Source: Methylobacterium sp.
GTDB taxonomy: Bacteria; Pseudomonadota; Alphaproteobacteria; Rhizobiales; Beijerinckiaceae
Direction: 5' to 3'
DNA: 64,000 bases
NCBI GenBank assembly: GCA_020253445.1
Contig: JADCBP010000001.1
Coordinates: 124,001 to 188,000 of the forward strand
Below are positions 43,653 through 53,210 of this stretch, piece after piece (within the stretch, counting starts at the first letter, position 1; every line of letters begins with the position of its first letter). The translations under genes and the position numbers were made by a program. Below the pieces are notes generated by a model. It was not told where the DNA came from. It saw nothing but the letters and a program-made list of their open reading frames with translations, and searched no databases.

Positions 43653-44572
43653 CAGACCCGGCCTCCGAGCTTCTTGATGCGCGCCGCCACGTCCTCGGCA
43701 TGCTGGGCGGCCGCCTCCTCCGTGAGGCGCAGGGCGATGCGATCCGGCAGGCGCAGGTCGATCGCCAGCACGGCGCGCTCGCTCAGCTTGTGCTCTTTCT
43801 CGAGCGTCCAGAAACGGCGAAGCGCCTCTTCGGCGCTCTCCTCCGGCAACTTGAGATCCACCCCGTTCATGAGCTTGAGATCCCACCGTCGCCCGGCAAC
43901 GAGCGTGCCGGCCCGAACCTTCGCGCCGAGTTCCGGCACGGCTTCCAGCAGGGTCGCGTATTCCTTGACGCGCAGATTGGCTTCCTTGCCGACGACATGT
44001 GGCAGGCGCAGGAAGCGGGCATCGTTGAAAGGCTCGATGGCCGTGCCATCGGCCGCCACGACCTTCACCTCGCCATCCAGCTGCCAGATGGCGTAGGGCA
44101 TGCGCTCACGAATATCGATGCGCAGGCGATCGGGGTAGAGCTTGGTGATCGTCGCTTCCGCGATCAGGGGGACGCGGGCGAGGTTTTCCTGCAAATCCTT
44201 TGGATCAAGGAAGGGGAGCGATGCGCGCGCATCAAGGCCGGAAAGCGCGATCACCTCGTCGCGCGCAAGTTCGCTCGCGCCTTCAACCGCAATCTGGCGG
44301 ATGCCAAAGCCGAAGGCGCGCGCCAGGGCATCGGGAATCGTGCCGTATTCGCGCCGGAAGCCGGCATCATGGCCCCCGATGAAGAAACCGGCAATGCCGG
44401 AGATCGCAAGGAAAAGGAGTGCGAGGCTGCTGCCGATCCCGCGACGAATTCGGAATTGCCCGCTCCGGGCCCGGCGACGCGCGGCCCGCGAGGCACGATA
44501 AAGGGCGATGGCTTCGGCGGGTTTGCCGAGCCAGGACTTCACCGACCCAGTGAGGCGTCCTGCACCATCCAT
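43652..44572 (-). CDS. ftsQ: Cell division protein FtsQ
   Basis: Bitopic divisome scaffold. The 306-residue product has a basic cytoplasmic tail (RASRAARRRARSGQFRIRRG), one TM helix (about 46-67, ALLFLAISGIAGFFIGG), a POTRA domain (FGFGIRQIAVEGASELARDEVIALSGLDARASL) and the FtsQ beta domain (ERMPYAIWQLDGEVKVVAADG). It overlaps ddl by 34 bp upstream and ftsA by 1 bp downstream, so the ddl-ftsQ-ftsA trio is tightly coupled. Confidence 0.94.
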   Translation of the reverse strand: MDGAGRLTGSVKSWLGKPAEAIALYRASRAARRRARSGQFRIRRGIGSSLALLFLAISGIAGFFIGGHDAGFRREYGTIPDALARAFGFGIRQIAVEGASELARDEVIALSGLDARASLPFLDPKDLQENLARVPLIAEATITKLYPDRLRIDIRERMPYAIWQLDGEVKVVAADGTAIEPFNDARFLRLPHVVGKEANLRVKEYATLLEAVPELGAKVRAGTLVAGRRWDLKLMNGVDLKLPEESAEEALRRFWTLEKEHKLSERAVLAIDLRLPDRIALRLTEEAAAQHAEDVAARIKKLGGRV

Positions 44573-45480
44573 GTGACCAACTCGCCGAACACGAGGCCGT
44601 GATGAGCGGCCAGCTCGGGCACCAGCGAGGTCTCCGTCATGCCGGGTTGGGTATTCACCTCCAGGCAGACCAGCGTGTCGGTCGTCTCGTCGTAACGGAA
44701 ATCCGCCCGCGAGACGCCGCGACAGCCGAGAGCCTCGTGTGCCCTCACCGCCATTTCTTGAACCTTCTGGTAAATATTTGGTTTAAGAGGTGCAGGCAGG
44801 ACGTGAATTGAGCCACCTTTCGAGTACTTTGCCTCATAATCGTAGAAGCCGCCTCCGGCAGGGCGGATTTCAATGATATCGAGCGGTTCTGCCCCGGTTT
44901 TGTAGCCGATTACCCCGCAAGTCAGCTCCAGGCCGGGGATAAAGGGCTCGCACAGCATCTCATCCCCCAGCGGCCAATCGGCCCGGGCGAGGTCAGCCGG
45001 GGGGCTGTTGGCGCCCTCGCGCAAGATGTAGACGCCGAAGGACGAACCATCCGCCACGGGCTTCGCAACATAGGGCAAAGGCAGCGGATGCTCCCGCGCG
45101 ACCTCGAATCGCGAACGTGTCACGCCATGCGCCACCGGCACCCCGGCCGCAGCCATGACGGTTTTCGCCCGGTCCTTCCGCATGGCCAGCGCAGAGGCAA
45201 GCACGCCCGAATGGGTGTAGGGAATGGCGAGGATCTCAAGCAGGCCCTGGATGGTGCCATCCTCGCCGAAGGGGCCATGCAGCGCGTTGAAGGCGACATC
45301 CGGCCTGAGCTTGGCAAGCACCTCGGCGATATCGCGGCCGACATCGACCTCCGTTACCGTGAAGCCCCGCCCCCGCAAGGCATTCGCGCAACCCCTGCCG
45401 GAACTGAGGCTGACGGGGCGCTCGGCCGACCAGCCGCCCATCAGCACGGCGACATGGATCTGGGCATTCGGATTGGACAT
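44539..45480 (-). CDS. ddl: D-alanine--D-alanine ligase
   Basis: Makes the D-Ala-D-Ala dipeptide used by MurF. The 313-residue ATP-grasp enzyme shows HVAVLMGGWSAERPVSLSSG, FNALHGPFGEDGTIQGLLEI, PYVAKPVADGSSFGVYIL, DYEAKYSKGGSIHVLPAP, RADFRYDETTDTLVCLEVNTQPGMTETSLVPE and a catalytic Tyr/Ser/Glu arrangement as in DdlB. A stretch at about 44760-44850 (KPNIYQKVQE region) is clearly more AT-rich than the surroundings, with codons such as AAA, TTA and ATA-type choices unlike the neighbours. Follows murB after 66 bp. Confidence 0.96.
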   Translation of the reverse strand: MSNPNAQIHVAVLMGGWSAERPVSLSSGRGCANALRGRGFTVTEVDVGRDIAEVLAKLRPDVAFNALHGPFGEDGTIQGLLEILAIPYTHSGVLASALAMRKDRAKTVMAAAGVPVAHGVTRSRFEVAREHPLPLPYVAKPVADGSSFGVYILREGANSPPADLARADWPLGDEMLCEPFIPGLELTCGVIGYKTGAEPLDIIEIRPAGGGFYDYEAKYSKGGSIHVLPAPLKPNIYQKVQEMAVRAHEALGCRGVSRADFRYDETTDTLVCLEVNTQPGMTETSLVPELAAHHGLVFGELVTWMVQDASLGR

Positions 45481-45546
45481 GATTCATCCTCGCGCGAATT
45501 TCAAGACTGGCGCGCCCGGCTCTCGCGGACGATCGGCCCGGCACGC

Positions 45547-46506
45547 CTAAACATTCCTGGCCATTTCGGCAAAAACGCCGACACGCTTCACTTCCCATTC
45601 AAGGGTGATGCCGGTCCTGTCGCGCACCAGGGCGATGATCGCCTCGCCGAGCCCTTCGATATCCGCCGCTGTCGCGCCCTCATGCGCGATGAGGAAATTC
45701 GCGTGTTTCTTCGACATCTCCGCCTGCCCGATGCGCAGATCAAGACCGCCGGAATCGCGGATGAGCCGCCATGCGGAATGCCCCGGCGGGTTCTTGAAGG
45801 TGGAGCCTGCCGTGCGCGCCTTCGTTTCCTGATCGCGCTCGCGATGGGCCTGCACGCGGGCATTGATGGCGCGAACCTCCCCGGGCTCACGCGGGAAACC
45901 CTGGAAAACAGCTTCGGTGAAGATCGTATCCGTGGGCACGCCGCAACCGCGATAGATGAATGCCATGTCCTGGGGCGAAAGGCGGATGATCTCGCCCGCG
46001 CGGGTCACGGCTTTGGCTTCCACGAAGCGCTCGCGCGTCTCGCCCTCGATCTCCGGGTTGGTGCTGGAGCGCGTGCCCGCATTCATGCGCAGGGCGCCAC
46101 CGATCGAACCGGGAATGCCGAACAGGAATTCGAGCCCGCCGATGCCCGCTTCCGCCGCCTCGATCGCAACCTTGCGATCCGCCGCGAAAGCGCCGGCGCG
46201 GATGCGGTTGCCCTCTTCCACCTTGATCTGCCCGAAGCCACGGGGCGAGAAGCGGATCACCACCCCGGGAATGCCGCCGTCGCGGATGATCATGTTCGAG
46301 GCTAGCCCGATCACCGTCACCGGGATCTCGGTCGGCAGGTGGTTCAGGAAAGTGGCGAGGTCTTCGGTATCGGCCGGGGTGAACAAGACCTCGGCCGGCC
46401 CGCCCACGCGCAGCCAGGTGAAGGCCGCAAGCGGCTCGTGCGCGAGCAGGCGCCCGCGCAAGCCGGGCATGAGGCCGGCGAGGCGGGCGGCAAGCATCCC
46501 GCTCAC
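45547..46506 (-). CDS. murB: UDP-N-acetylenolpyruvoylglucosamine reductase
   Basis: NADPH/FAD enzyme forming UDP-MurNAc. The product (318-319 residues) shows [62 protein letters not shown], the catalytic Ser in GSTFKNPPG and a C-terminal [21 protein letters not shown] at 46506 overlaps the murC stop (GTGA) and is preferred; the ATG three codons in (46497) is an alternative. It sits between murC and ddl. Confidence 0.95.
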   Translation of the reverse strand: MSGMLAARLAGLMPGLRGRLLAHEPLAAFTWLRVGGPAEVLFTPADTEDLATFLNHLPTEIPVTVIGLASNMIIRDGGIPGVVIRFSPRGFGQIKVEEGNRIRAGAFAADRKVAIEAAEAGIGGLEFLFGIPGSIGGALRMNAGTRSSTNPEIEGETRERFVEAKAVTRAGEIIRLSPQDMAFIYRGCGVPTDTIFTEAVFQGFPREPGEVRAINARVQAHRERDQETKARTAGSTFKNPPGHSAWRLIRDSGGLDLRIGQAEMSKKHANFLIAHEGATAADIEGLGEAIIALVRDRTGITLEWEVKRVGVFAEMARNV

Positions 46507-47909
46507 GCGCTTTTCCCCGCCAGTTCGCCCGGCAGCGCATAGGCCCATTGGGTGATGTTGCCGGCCCCGAGGCAGACGACGTAATCGCCCGGTTTCGCGA
46601 TTGCCCCGACATGCGCTGCGAGCTTCTCGGCGGCTTCGAGCGCGATGACGTGTCGATGCCCGCGCGCCTTGATCGCCGCGACGAGATCATCGCGTGAGGC
46701 GCCGGGAATCGGGTTCTCGCCCGCCGAATAGACATCCGCGACGATCACCGTATCGGCATCATTGAAACAGGAGGCGAAATCCGAGAACAAGGATTGCAGG
46801 CGCGTGTAGCGATGCGGCTGCACCACTGCCACAACCTTGCCCCTGGTGGAAGCACGGGCCGCACGCAGGACGGCGGCGATCTCCACCGGGTGATGCCCGT
46901 AATCGTCGAAGATCTCGACGCCGTTCCACTCGCCTGTCCGGGTGAAGCGACGCTTCACGCCCGCAAAACCGGCGAGCGCCGAACGGATCACATCCACCTT
47001 CACTCCCAGTTCATGCGCAACGGCAATCGCGGCGGTGGCGTTGAGCGCGTTGTGATGGCCGGGCATGGGCATCATGAGGTCGGGCACCAGCGTCACCTGC
47101 CCGGTCTTGCGATCACGGATTTCGAGGCTAAAACGGCTCTGCCCGCCGGTGAGGTCGATGTTCTTGATGCAGAAATCGGCCTGCGGGTTCTCGCCATAGG
47201 TGATGACGCGGCGATCCTCGATCTGGCCCACGAGATCCTGCACGGTCGGGTGGTCGAGGCACATAACCGCGAAACCGTAGAAGGGCAGGTTGTCCACCAA
47301 CTGGCGGAAGGCGCGTCTGATGGCATCGAAGGTGCCGAAATGGTCGAGATGCTCGGGGTCGATATTGGTGATGATCGCGACATCCGCCGGCAGCTTCAGG
47401 AAGGTGCCGTCGCTTTCATCGGCTTCCACCACCATCCAGTCGCCATTTCCGAGGCGCGCATTGGTGCCATAGGCGTTGATGATGCCGCCATTGATGACCG
47501 TGGGATCGAACCCCGCCTTGTCGAGCAGGGTCGCGACGAGGGACGTCGTCGTCGTCTTGCCATGCGTGCCGGCAATGGCGACGCAGGAGCGGAACCGCAT
47601 GATCTCCGCAAGCATCTCGGCGCGGCGCACAACCGGGATGCGCGCCTCGCGCGCGGCCTGAAGCTCCGGGTTGTCGCGCTTGATGGCGGTGGAAACCACC
47701 ACCACGGCCGCCTTGCCGAGATTCTCCGCCCTGTGGCCCACGAAGCAGGTGATGCCCTGCCCGCGCAGGCGCTTCACGTTGGCATTGTCTGCGGCGTCCG
47801 AGCCCTGCACGGTATAGCCGAATTTCGCGAGCACCTCCGCGATGCCGGACATGCCGATGCCGCCGATCCCGATGAAGTGGATCGGGCCGGTTTCGCGCGG
47901 GATTTTCAT
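46503..47909 (-). CDS. murC: UDP-N-acetylmuramate--L-alanine ligase
   Basis: Adds L-Ala to UDP-MurNAc. The product (468 residues from [20 protein letters not shown]) has the N-terminal Rossmann domain, the ATP P-loop [76 protein letters not shown] and the C-terminal [19 protein letters not shown]. In-frame ATGs at 47918 and 47927 would add 3-6 residues. A gap of 130 bp to murG contains short tandem repeats and is the largest interval within the mur part of the run. Confidence 0.96.
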   Translation of the reverse strand: MKIPRETGPIHFIGIGGIGMSGIAEVLAKFGYTVQGSDAADNANVKRLRGQGITCFVGHRAENLGKAAVVVVSTAIKRDNPELQAAREARIPVVRRAEMLAEIMRFRSCVAIAGTHGKTTTTSLVATLLDKAGFDPTVINGGIINAYGTNARLGNGDWMVVEADESDGTFLKLPADVAIITNIDPEHLDHFGTFDAIRRAFRQLVDNLPFYGFAVMCLDHPTVQDLVGQIEDRRVITYGENPQADFCIKNIDLTGGQSRFSLEIRDRKTGQVTLVPDLMMPMPGHHNALNATAAIAVAHELGVKVDVIRSALAGFAGVKRRFTRTGEWNGVEIFDDYGHHPVEIAAVLRAARASTRGKVVAVVQPHRYTRLQSLFSDFASCFNDADTVIVADVYSAGENPIPGASRDDLVAAIKARGHRHVIALEAAEKLAAHVGAIAKPGDYVVCLGAGNITQWAYALPGELAGKSA

Positions 47910-47952
47910 GGCTCTCATGGCTGGCATTTCTGGCGGAGGTCTAGTCAGGGGT

Positions 47953-47998
47953 GGCAGGGAGCGCGGCAGGGAGCGCGACAGGAGCGCGGCAGGAACGC
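47953..47998. repeat. 11-12 bp tandem repeats between murG and murC
   Basis: GGCAGGGAGCGC occurs twice perfectly (47953-47964 and 47965-47976), followed by the variants GACAGGAGCGC and GGCAGGAACGC to 47998. The block lies in the murC 5' leader region. It is probably slippage-generated; an effect on murC translation is possible but unsupported. Confidence 0.75.
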
Positions 47999-48039
47999 GG
48001 GAGCGAATCCGCCCGCGACGCCGCGCGGTTTTTGCCCTA

Positions 48040-49149
48040 TCAGCCGCTTGCGCGCTTGGAAAGCACCGAAAGCACATGCCCGGCAAGGCGCGAGGCGGCA
48101 TCGGCTATGCCAATGCTCCTGGCCTTGGCGGCCATCTCGGCGAGGCGCCCGGGGTTCGACATCTTCCTTTCGAGAATCTCGGCCAGCGAGACCGGCGTGA
48201 AGGCGCTCTGCGGCACCGCGAGCGCACCGCCCGCCGCGACGATCACCGCGGCATTCGTCGCCTGATCCTGATCGAGCGAACCCGGCAGCGGCACGAGGAT
48301 CGCGGGCCGGCCGATCACGGAAAGCTCCGTGACGGTCATCGCGCCGGCCCGCGCGATCACAAGATGCGCATGGGCGATGCGATGGGGAAGATCGGAGAAG
48401 AACGGGGCAATCTCGTGCTTCACGCGGAGGGCGTCGTACATCCGGGAAACGCGGTTCACATCCTCCTCGCGCGCCTGCTGCACAATCGCGAGGCGGGCGC
48501 GAAGCTCCGGCGAAATCCGCTGCATCGCCGCCGGCACCACCTCGCTCATCACGCGGGCACCAAGGCTTCCGCCGAAGACGAGCAGGTTCAGCACGCCATC
48601 CTCTGAAGGTGGGTGATACTCGCCTTCAGCCACAAGCAGCACCGGCCTGCGCACCGGGTTGCCGGAGAACACGGTCTTCTCCGGCCATTCGGGGTGCGGC
48701 ACGGGAAAGCCCGTGGCGATCAGCGTGGCGCGCTTCGCAAGGAAGCGATTGGCGCGCCCCATCACCGCATTGGCTTCATGCAGGATGGTGGGGATGCCCT
48801 TCATCGAGGCTGCGAGAACCGGCGGCACGGTGGGGTAGCCGCCAAAACCGACAACCACACCCGGCTTCAGCCGGGCGATGAGCGCGCGCGCTTCCAGCGT
48901 GCCCTTGGCGAGGCGCAAGACGCCCATCGCCTTGGCGACGAGGCCCGTTCCCGTCACGGTGCCGGCCGTGAGCGTGTAAACCTCGCCGGGGAAGCGCTTG
49001 GCCCAGTCGCCGCTGGCAATGCGTTCATCCGTCACCAGCGCCGCGCGGCAGCCGCGATTGACGAGTTCGATCGCCAGAGCCTCCGCCGGGAAGAGATGCC
49101 CGCCCGTGCCACCGGCCGCCAGCAGGATGAGGGGCTTTTCCTCAGGCAT
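48040..49149 (-). CDS. murG: MurG, lipid II N-acetylglucosaminyltransferase
   Basis: Transfers GlcNAc to lipid I at the inner face of the membrane. The 369-residue product shows the N-terminal glycine-rich loop [70 protein letters not shown] and the UDP-GlcNAc site [39 protein letters not shown]. Its start lies 8 bp inside the ftsW 3' end (49142-49149). Confidence 0.96.
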   Translation of the reverse strand: MPEEKPLILLAAGGTGGHLFPAEALAIELVNRGCRAALVTDERIASGDWAKRFPGEVYTLTAGTVTGTGLVAKAMGVLRLAKGTLEARALIARLKPGVVVGFGGYPTVPPVLAASMKGIPTILHEANAVMGRANRFLAKRATLIATGFPVPHPEWPEKTVFSGNPVRRPVLLVAEGEYHPPSEDGVLNLLVFGGSLGARVMSEVVPAAMQRISPELRARLAIVQQAREEDVNRVSRMYDALRVKHEIAPFFSDLPHRIAHAHLVIARAGAMTVTELSVIGRPAILVPLPGSLDQDQATNAAVIVAAGGALAVPQSAFTPVSLAEILERKMSNPGRLAEMAAKARSIGIADAASRLAGHVLSVLSKRASG

Positions 49150-50314
49150 GGGCAGGCTCCCCGGATGCGGACGCGCCATAGGATTGATGGCGCTCAATGA
49201 GGCTCGATTTCGGCCGACGGCGCGTCACGGCGAGCAGCATTCCGGCCGCCAGCCCCACCGAAAGCAGCGAGGAGCCGCCATAGGAGAGGAACGGCAGCGT
49301 CATGCCCTTGGGCGGGATCAGGTTCAGGTTCACCGCCATGTTGATGAAGCTTTGCAGGCCGAAGAGCATCACCAGACCGGCGGCCGCGATGCGGCTAAAA
49401 GGATCGGTATTCTCCCGGGCGAGGATGAGCCCGCGAATGACGATGAAGGCAAAAAGGGCAACCACCATCAGGCAGACGATCGCGCCATATTCCTCGCCGA
49501 TCACCGCGAAGAGAAAGTCCGTATGGCTCTCGGGCAGGCTGCGCTTCACCGTGCCCTCGCCGGGCCCACGCCCGAACCAGCCCCCCTGGAAGAAGCTTTC
49601 CAGCGCCTGGTCGGTATTGAAGGTGTCGGCGTCGCCCTTGTTCAGGAAGCGGTTGATGCGGTCGGTCGCGTGTTCGAGGAAACGGTAGGCGAAGAAGAGC
49701 CCCAGCCCGCCAAGCCCCATCAGGCCGAGCACCCAGAGGATGTGCAGGCCCGTGAGGAAGAACATCGCCGACCACACCGCCGAGACAAGGATGGTCTGCC
49801 CGAGATCGGGCTGGCGGATCAGCGGCACGGTGACCGACAGCAACAGGCAGAAGGCGATGACCAGCGGCAGGATCGCCAGGTCCTTGCGCTCCATCGCCTG
49901 CGAGAAGGCCCAGGCGCTCATCACCACGAAAGCCGGCTTCACGATTTCCGACGGTTGCAGGTTGAAGCCGCCGATGAAAATCCAGCGTTTCGCACCCTTG
50001 ATCTCCGTGCCGATGAACAGCGTGGCGATGACGAGGCCAAGGCCGATCATGAAGAGGATCAGCGCCAGGCGCCGCACAAGGCGGGGGGAGAGAAACGAGG
50101 TTCCCACCATCAGAAAGCCCGCCACGACGAGGAAGATCGCCTGGCGGTTCACGAAGTGGAAGGTGGAGAGCCCGAGCTTGTTCGCGACCGGGGGATAGGC
50201 GGCGAGCCCGAACAGGATGCCCGCCACCATCAGGGTGGCGAAAGAGAACAGCAGCCAGCGATCGATGGTCCACCACCATTCGCCGAAGGGCGTGCGCTCC
50301 GCGCGGCTGACCAT
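49142..50314 (-). CDS. ftsW: FtsW, SEDS peptidoglycan polymerase of the divisome
   Basis: Polymerises septal glycan with FtsI. The 390-residue polytopic protein has about ten TM segments and SEDS motifs: KGAKRWIFIGGFNLQPSEIVKPAFV, IRQPDLGQTILV (with the catalytic Asp), the loop GWFGRGPGEGTVKRSLPESHTDFLFAVIGEEYG, and NLNLIPPKGMTLPFLSYGGSSLL near the C-terminus. It lies between murD (60 bp upstream) and murG (8 bp overlap). Confidence 0.96.
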   Translation of the reverse strand: MVSRAERTPFGEWWWTIDRWLLFSFATLMVAGILFGLAAYPPVANKLGLSTFHFVNRQAIFLVVAGFLMVGTSFLSPRLVRRLALILFMIGLGLVIATLFIGTEIKGAKRWIFIGGFNLQPSEIVKPAFVVMSAWAFSQAMERKDLAILPLVIAFCLLLSVTVPLIRQPDLGQTILVSAVWSAMFFLTGLHILWVLGLMGLGGLGLFFAYRFLEHATDRINRFLNKGDADTFNTDQALESFFQGGWFGRGPGEGTVKRSLPESHTDFLFAVIGEEYGAIVCLMVVALFAFIVIRGLILARENTDPFSRIAAAGLVMLFGLQSFINMAVNLNLIPPKGMTLPFLSYGGSSLLSVGLAAGMLLAVTRRRPKSSLIERHQSYGASASGEPAHA

Positions 50315-50374
50315 CCCGACCTCCCCTTCTCGCGCCGCCCCTGTTCCGGCAGCCTTCGCAGGACGCGCAGCCGC

Positions 50375-51766
50375 TCAAAGGGGCCGGAAACCCGGCAATG
50401 CCGAAACGAGGTCGCGGAAGACTTGTCCCCGCACCTCGAAATTCGGAAACTGGTCAAATGATGCGCAAGAGGGTGAAAGAAGGATTACCGGTTCTGCAAA
50501 ATTGCTCCGATTTGCATCCTCGGCGGCCTGTTTCACGGCCGCTTCGAGCGTGCCGGACAAAACATGCGGCACGGCGTTGCCCAATGTCCCGGCAAAGCTC
50601 TCGGCCGCGTCACCGATGAGATAGGCCTTGGCCACGCGCGGGAAAAGCGGCGCGAGATCGGCGATGCCCCCCGCTTTCGCCTTGCCGCCGCAGATCCAGA
50701 ACAGGCCGTTCTCGAAAGCGAGCAGCGCCTTCCCGGTCGAATCGGCGTTGGTGGCCTTGGAATCGTTGATGACCAGCGCGCGCCCCACCCGGCCGATCTG
50801 CTCCATGCGATGCGCGAGGCCCGGGAAGGTCGTGAGGCCTTTCTGGATGATGTCGCGCGGCACGGAGAGCTGCAGGCAGGCCGCCAGAGCCGCCGCCGCG
50901 TTCTGCCCGTTATGGGAGCCGCGCAGGGAGCCGATTCCCGCCAGATCGGCCAGCGTCTCGCCCTGGTTGTTTGTGATGAAGCGACCCGCGACATGGATCG
51001 AGGCCCCATGCTTCGCCACAACCGAAATCGTCACCGTGCGTCCACCGGCCCTGGAATGGCGCATGGCGATCGCTTCCGAGGCCGGATCATCGATCCCCAC
51101 AATGGCGATCTGCGAGGGCGCGATCATCCGTTCCTTCACGGCCGCGTAATGATCGAAGCTGCCGTGCCGGTCGATATGATCCGGCGAGAGATTGAGATGG
51201 ATGCCGATGGTCGGGGTAATCGCCGGCGCAAGATCGATCTGGTAGGAGGACACCTCCAGCACATGCACGCGGCGGGGTGCATTCGCCTCCGGCGGCGCAA
51301 GTTCCAGCACCGGAGTGCCGATATTCCCACCCATCTGCGCATCGAACCCGGCTTCCCGCAGCAGATGCGCAACCAAGGCCGTGGTGGTGGATTTCCCGTT
51401 CGTGCCGGTGATGCAGACCACAGGGGAATCCGGCGCGCGCCGGGCCCGCTCGCGGAAGAAGAGATCGACATCGCCGACCACAGGCACGGAAAACACATGC
51501 GCGAGCTTCACGCTCCAATGCGGCTCGGGATTGGTCAGCGGCACGCCGGGCGAGAGCACGAGGGCCGAAACGCTTCTCCAGTCGAGTTCGCGCAGATCCG
51601 CGGCATGCAAGCCCGCTGCGCGTGCCCTTTCGACCGCCTTGTGGGAATCGTCCCAGACGGTCACATCCGCCCCGCCCGCGACCAGCGCCTTGGCGGTGGC
51701 CATGCCGGAACCGCCGAGGCCGAAAAGCGCGATCCTGCGGTTGCGATAGGTTTCGACCGGGATCAT
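50375..51766 (-). CDS. murD: UDP-N-acetylmuramoylalanine--D-glutamate ligase
   Basis: Adds D-Glu to UDP-MurNAc-L-Ala. The 463-residue product starts MIPVETYRNRRIALFGLGGS and has ALVLSPGVPLTNPEPHW, the P-loop CITGTNGKSTTTALVAHLLRE, VLEVSSYQIDLAPAITPTIGIHLNLSPDHIDRHGSFDHYAAVK, PGLAHRMEQIGRVGRALVINDSKATNADST and a C-terminal LLSPSCASFDQF. It is 31 bp downstream of the 73-aa orphan gene and 60 bp upstream of ftsW. Confidence 0.96.
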   Translation of the reverse strand: MIPVETYRNRRIALFGLGGSGMATAKALVAGGADVTVWDDSHKAVERARAAGLHAADLRELDWRSVSALVLSPGVPLTNPEPHWSVKLAHVFSVPVVGDVDLFFRERARRAPDSPVVCITGTNGKSTTTALVAHLLREAGFDAQMGGNIGTPVLELAPPEANAPRRVHVLEVSSYQIDLAPAITPTIGIHLNLSPDHIDRHGSFDHYAAVKERMIAPSQIAIVGIDDPASEAIAMRHSRAGGRTVTISVVAKHGASIHVAGRFITNNQGETLADLAGIGSLRGSHNGQNAAAALAACLQLSVPRDIIQKGLTTFPGLAHRMEQIGRVGRALVINDSKATNADSTGKALLAFENGLFWICGGKAKAGGIADLAPLFPRVAKAYLIGDAAESFAGTLGNAVPHVLSGTLEAAVKQAAEDANRSNFAEPVILLSPSCASFDQFPNFEVRGQVFRDLVSALPGFRPL

Positions 51767-51797
51767 GAGCGCACTCCGCCGATTGGATTCTGATATT

Positions 51798-52019
51798 TCA
51801 TGGCGTGGCTCTCGGATCAGACCCGAAAGCTTCAAGCTCGACGCCAAACGCTGCCCTCGCAAACGCCTCGTCGATAACGCGTCCGTCAAGTTCGATCTCG
51901 CCAGAGCTGACCGGAAGCCAGCCGCGCTTGGGCGAAAGCACGAACCCCTCGAGCGTGTCTTCATCGACGACGGCAAGCCGTGCGTCCCAGTTGAACAGCT
52001 TGAACGATGCGAGCGACAT
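51798..52019 (-). CDS. Uncharacterised 73-aa protein within the dcw cluster
   Basis: A 73-residue protein starting MSLASFKLFNWDARLAVVDE, followed by DTLEGFVLSPKRGWLPVSSG, EIELDGRVIDEAFARAAFG and an acidic/Pro end. The ATG has an excellent ribosome site (GGAGG, 5 nt). It is transcribed with mraY (92 bp upstream) and murD (31 bp downstream), where the standard dcw cluster has no gene. The predicted fold is a small beta/alpha protein with no signal or TM segment. No family recognised. Coding is supported by ribosome site, codon composition and position. Confidence 0.68.
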   Translation of the reverse strand: MSLASFKLFNWDARLAVVDEDTLEGFVLSPKRGWLPVSSGEIELDGRVIDEAFARAAFGVELEAFGSDPRATP

Positions 52020-52111
52020 GGGAACCTCCGCCAATCCTTGCCAGACACGGAAACATCCGTGCGCCAGTCTCAAGGCCCCTGCTGGAGCCCGCCACGACCC
52101 CGATCAGGCGA

Positions 52112-53194
52112 TCAGCGCAGCTTCAATGTCGCCAGGCCGATCAGCGCCAGCACCACCGCGATGATCCAGAAGCGGATGACGACCTGCGGCTCCTTCCAGC
52201 CCTTCTTCTCGTAATGGTGGTGGATCGGCGCCATGCGGAAGACGCGTTTGCCCGTGAGCTTGAAAGAGGCGACCTGGATGATGACGCTCATCGCCTCGAG
52301 CACGAAGAGGCCGCCGACAATCGCGAAGACAATCTCGTGCTTCGTCGCCACCGCGACCGAGCCGAGAAGCCCGCCGAGCGCGAGGCTGCCCGTATCGCCC
52401 ATGAAGACCTGCGCCGGGGGCGCATTGAACCACAGGAAGCCAAGGCCTGCGCCGATCACCGCGCCGAGCAGCACGGAAAGTTCACCCACGCCCGGCACGA
52501 AATGGATCTGCAGGTAATTCGCGAAGATCGCGTTGCCCGCAAGATAGGCGATGAAGCCGAAAGTCGCGGCGGCGATCATCACCGGCACGATCGCGAGCCC
52601 ATCAAGGCCATCCGTGAGGTTCACGGCATTGCCTGCCCCGACGATCACGACCATGCCGAAGACGATGAAGAACATGCCGAGATCGATCAGCACGTCCTTG
52701 AAGATCGGGATCGCCAGCTTCGTGGCCAGCGCCGCGGGGAAATAGAGGCTCATGACATAGCAGGCGGTGCCCGCGACCATCGCCTCGATCGCGAGGCGCG
52801 AACGGCCGGAGAAGCCCTTGTGCGATTGCTTCGTCACCTTGAGGTAATCGTCGTAGAAGCCGATCAGCCCGAAGCCGAGGGTCACGCCCAGCACGCACCA
52901 GACATAAGGGTTGGTCAGGTTCGTCCACAGAAGCGTCGAGAAAAGGAACCCCGCGAGGATCATCAGCCCGCCCATGGTGGGCGTGCCGCGCTTCAGCAGA
53001 TGCGTTTCCGGCCCGTCCTCGCGGATCGGCTGGCCCTTGCCCTGCTTCAGGCGCAGCATGTTGATGATCGCCGGCCCGAAGAACAGCACGAAGAACAGGG
53101 CCGTCACGGTCGCCGCGCCCGCGCGGAAGGTGAGGTAGCGGAAAACGTTCAGCACATTGAAGCTGGCGCTGAACTCCGAAAGCCAGAACAACAT
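52112..53194 (-). CDS. mraY: Phospho-N-acetylmuramoyl-pentapeptide transferase
   Basis: Membrane enzyme that transfers phospho-MurNAc-pentapeptide to undecaprenyl phosphate, forming lipid I. The 360-residue protein has ten hydrophobic segments and the MraY motifs [52 protein letters not shown] (catalytic Asp region), [20 protein letters not shown] and the terminal [25 protein letters not shown]. It follows murF after 16 bp. Confidence 0.97.
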   Translation of the reverse strand: MLFWLSEFSASFNVLNVFRYLTFRAGAATVTALFFVLFFGPAIINMLRLKQGKGQPIREDGPETHLLKRGTPTMGGLMILAGFLFSTLLWTNLTNPYVWCVLGVTLGFGLIGFYDDYLKVTKQSHKGFSGRSRLAIEAMVAGTACYVMSLYFPAALATKLAIPIFKDVLIDLGMFFIVFGMVVIVGAGNAVNLTDGLDGLAIVPVMIAAATFGFIAYLAGNAIFANYLQIHFVPGVGELSVLLGAVIGAGLGFLWFNAPPAQVFMGDTGSLALGGLLGSVAVATKHEIVFAIVGGLFVLEAMSVIIQVASFKLTGKRVFRMAPIHHHYEKKGWKEPQVVIRFWIIAVVLALIGLATLKLR

Positions 53195-53210
53195 TCCCTT
53201 CCGTCCCCTC

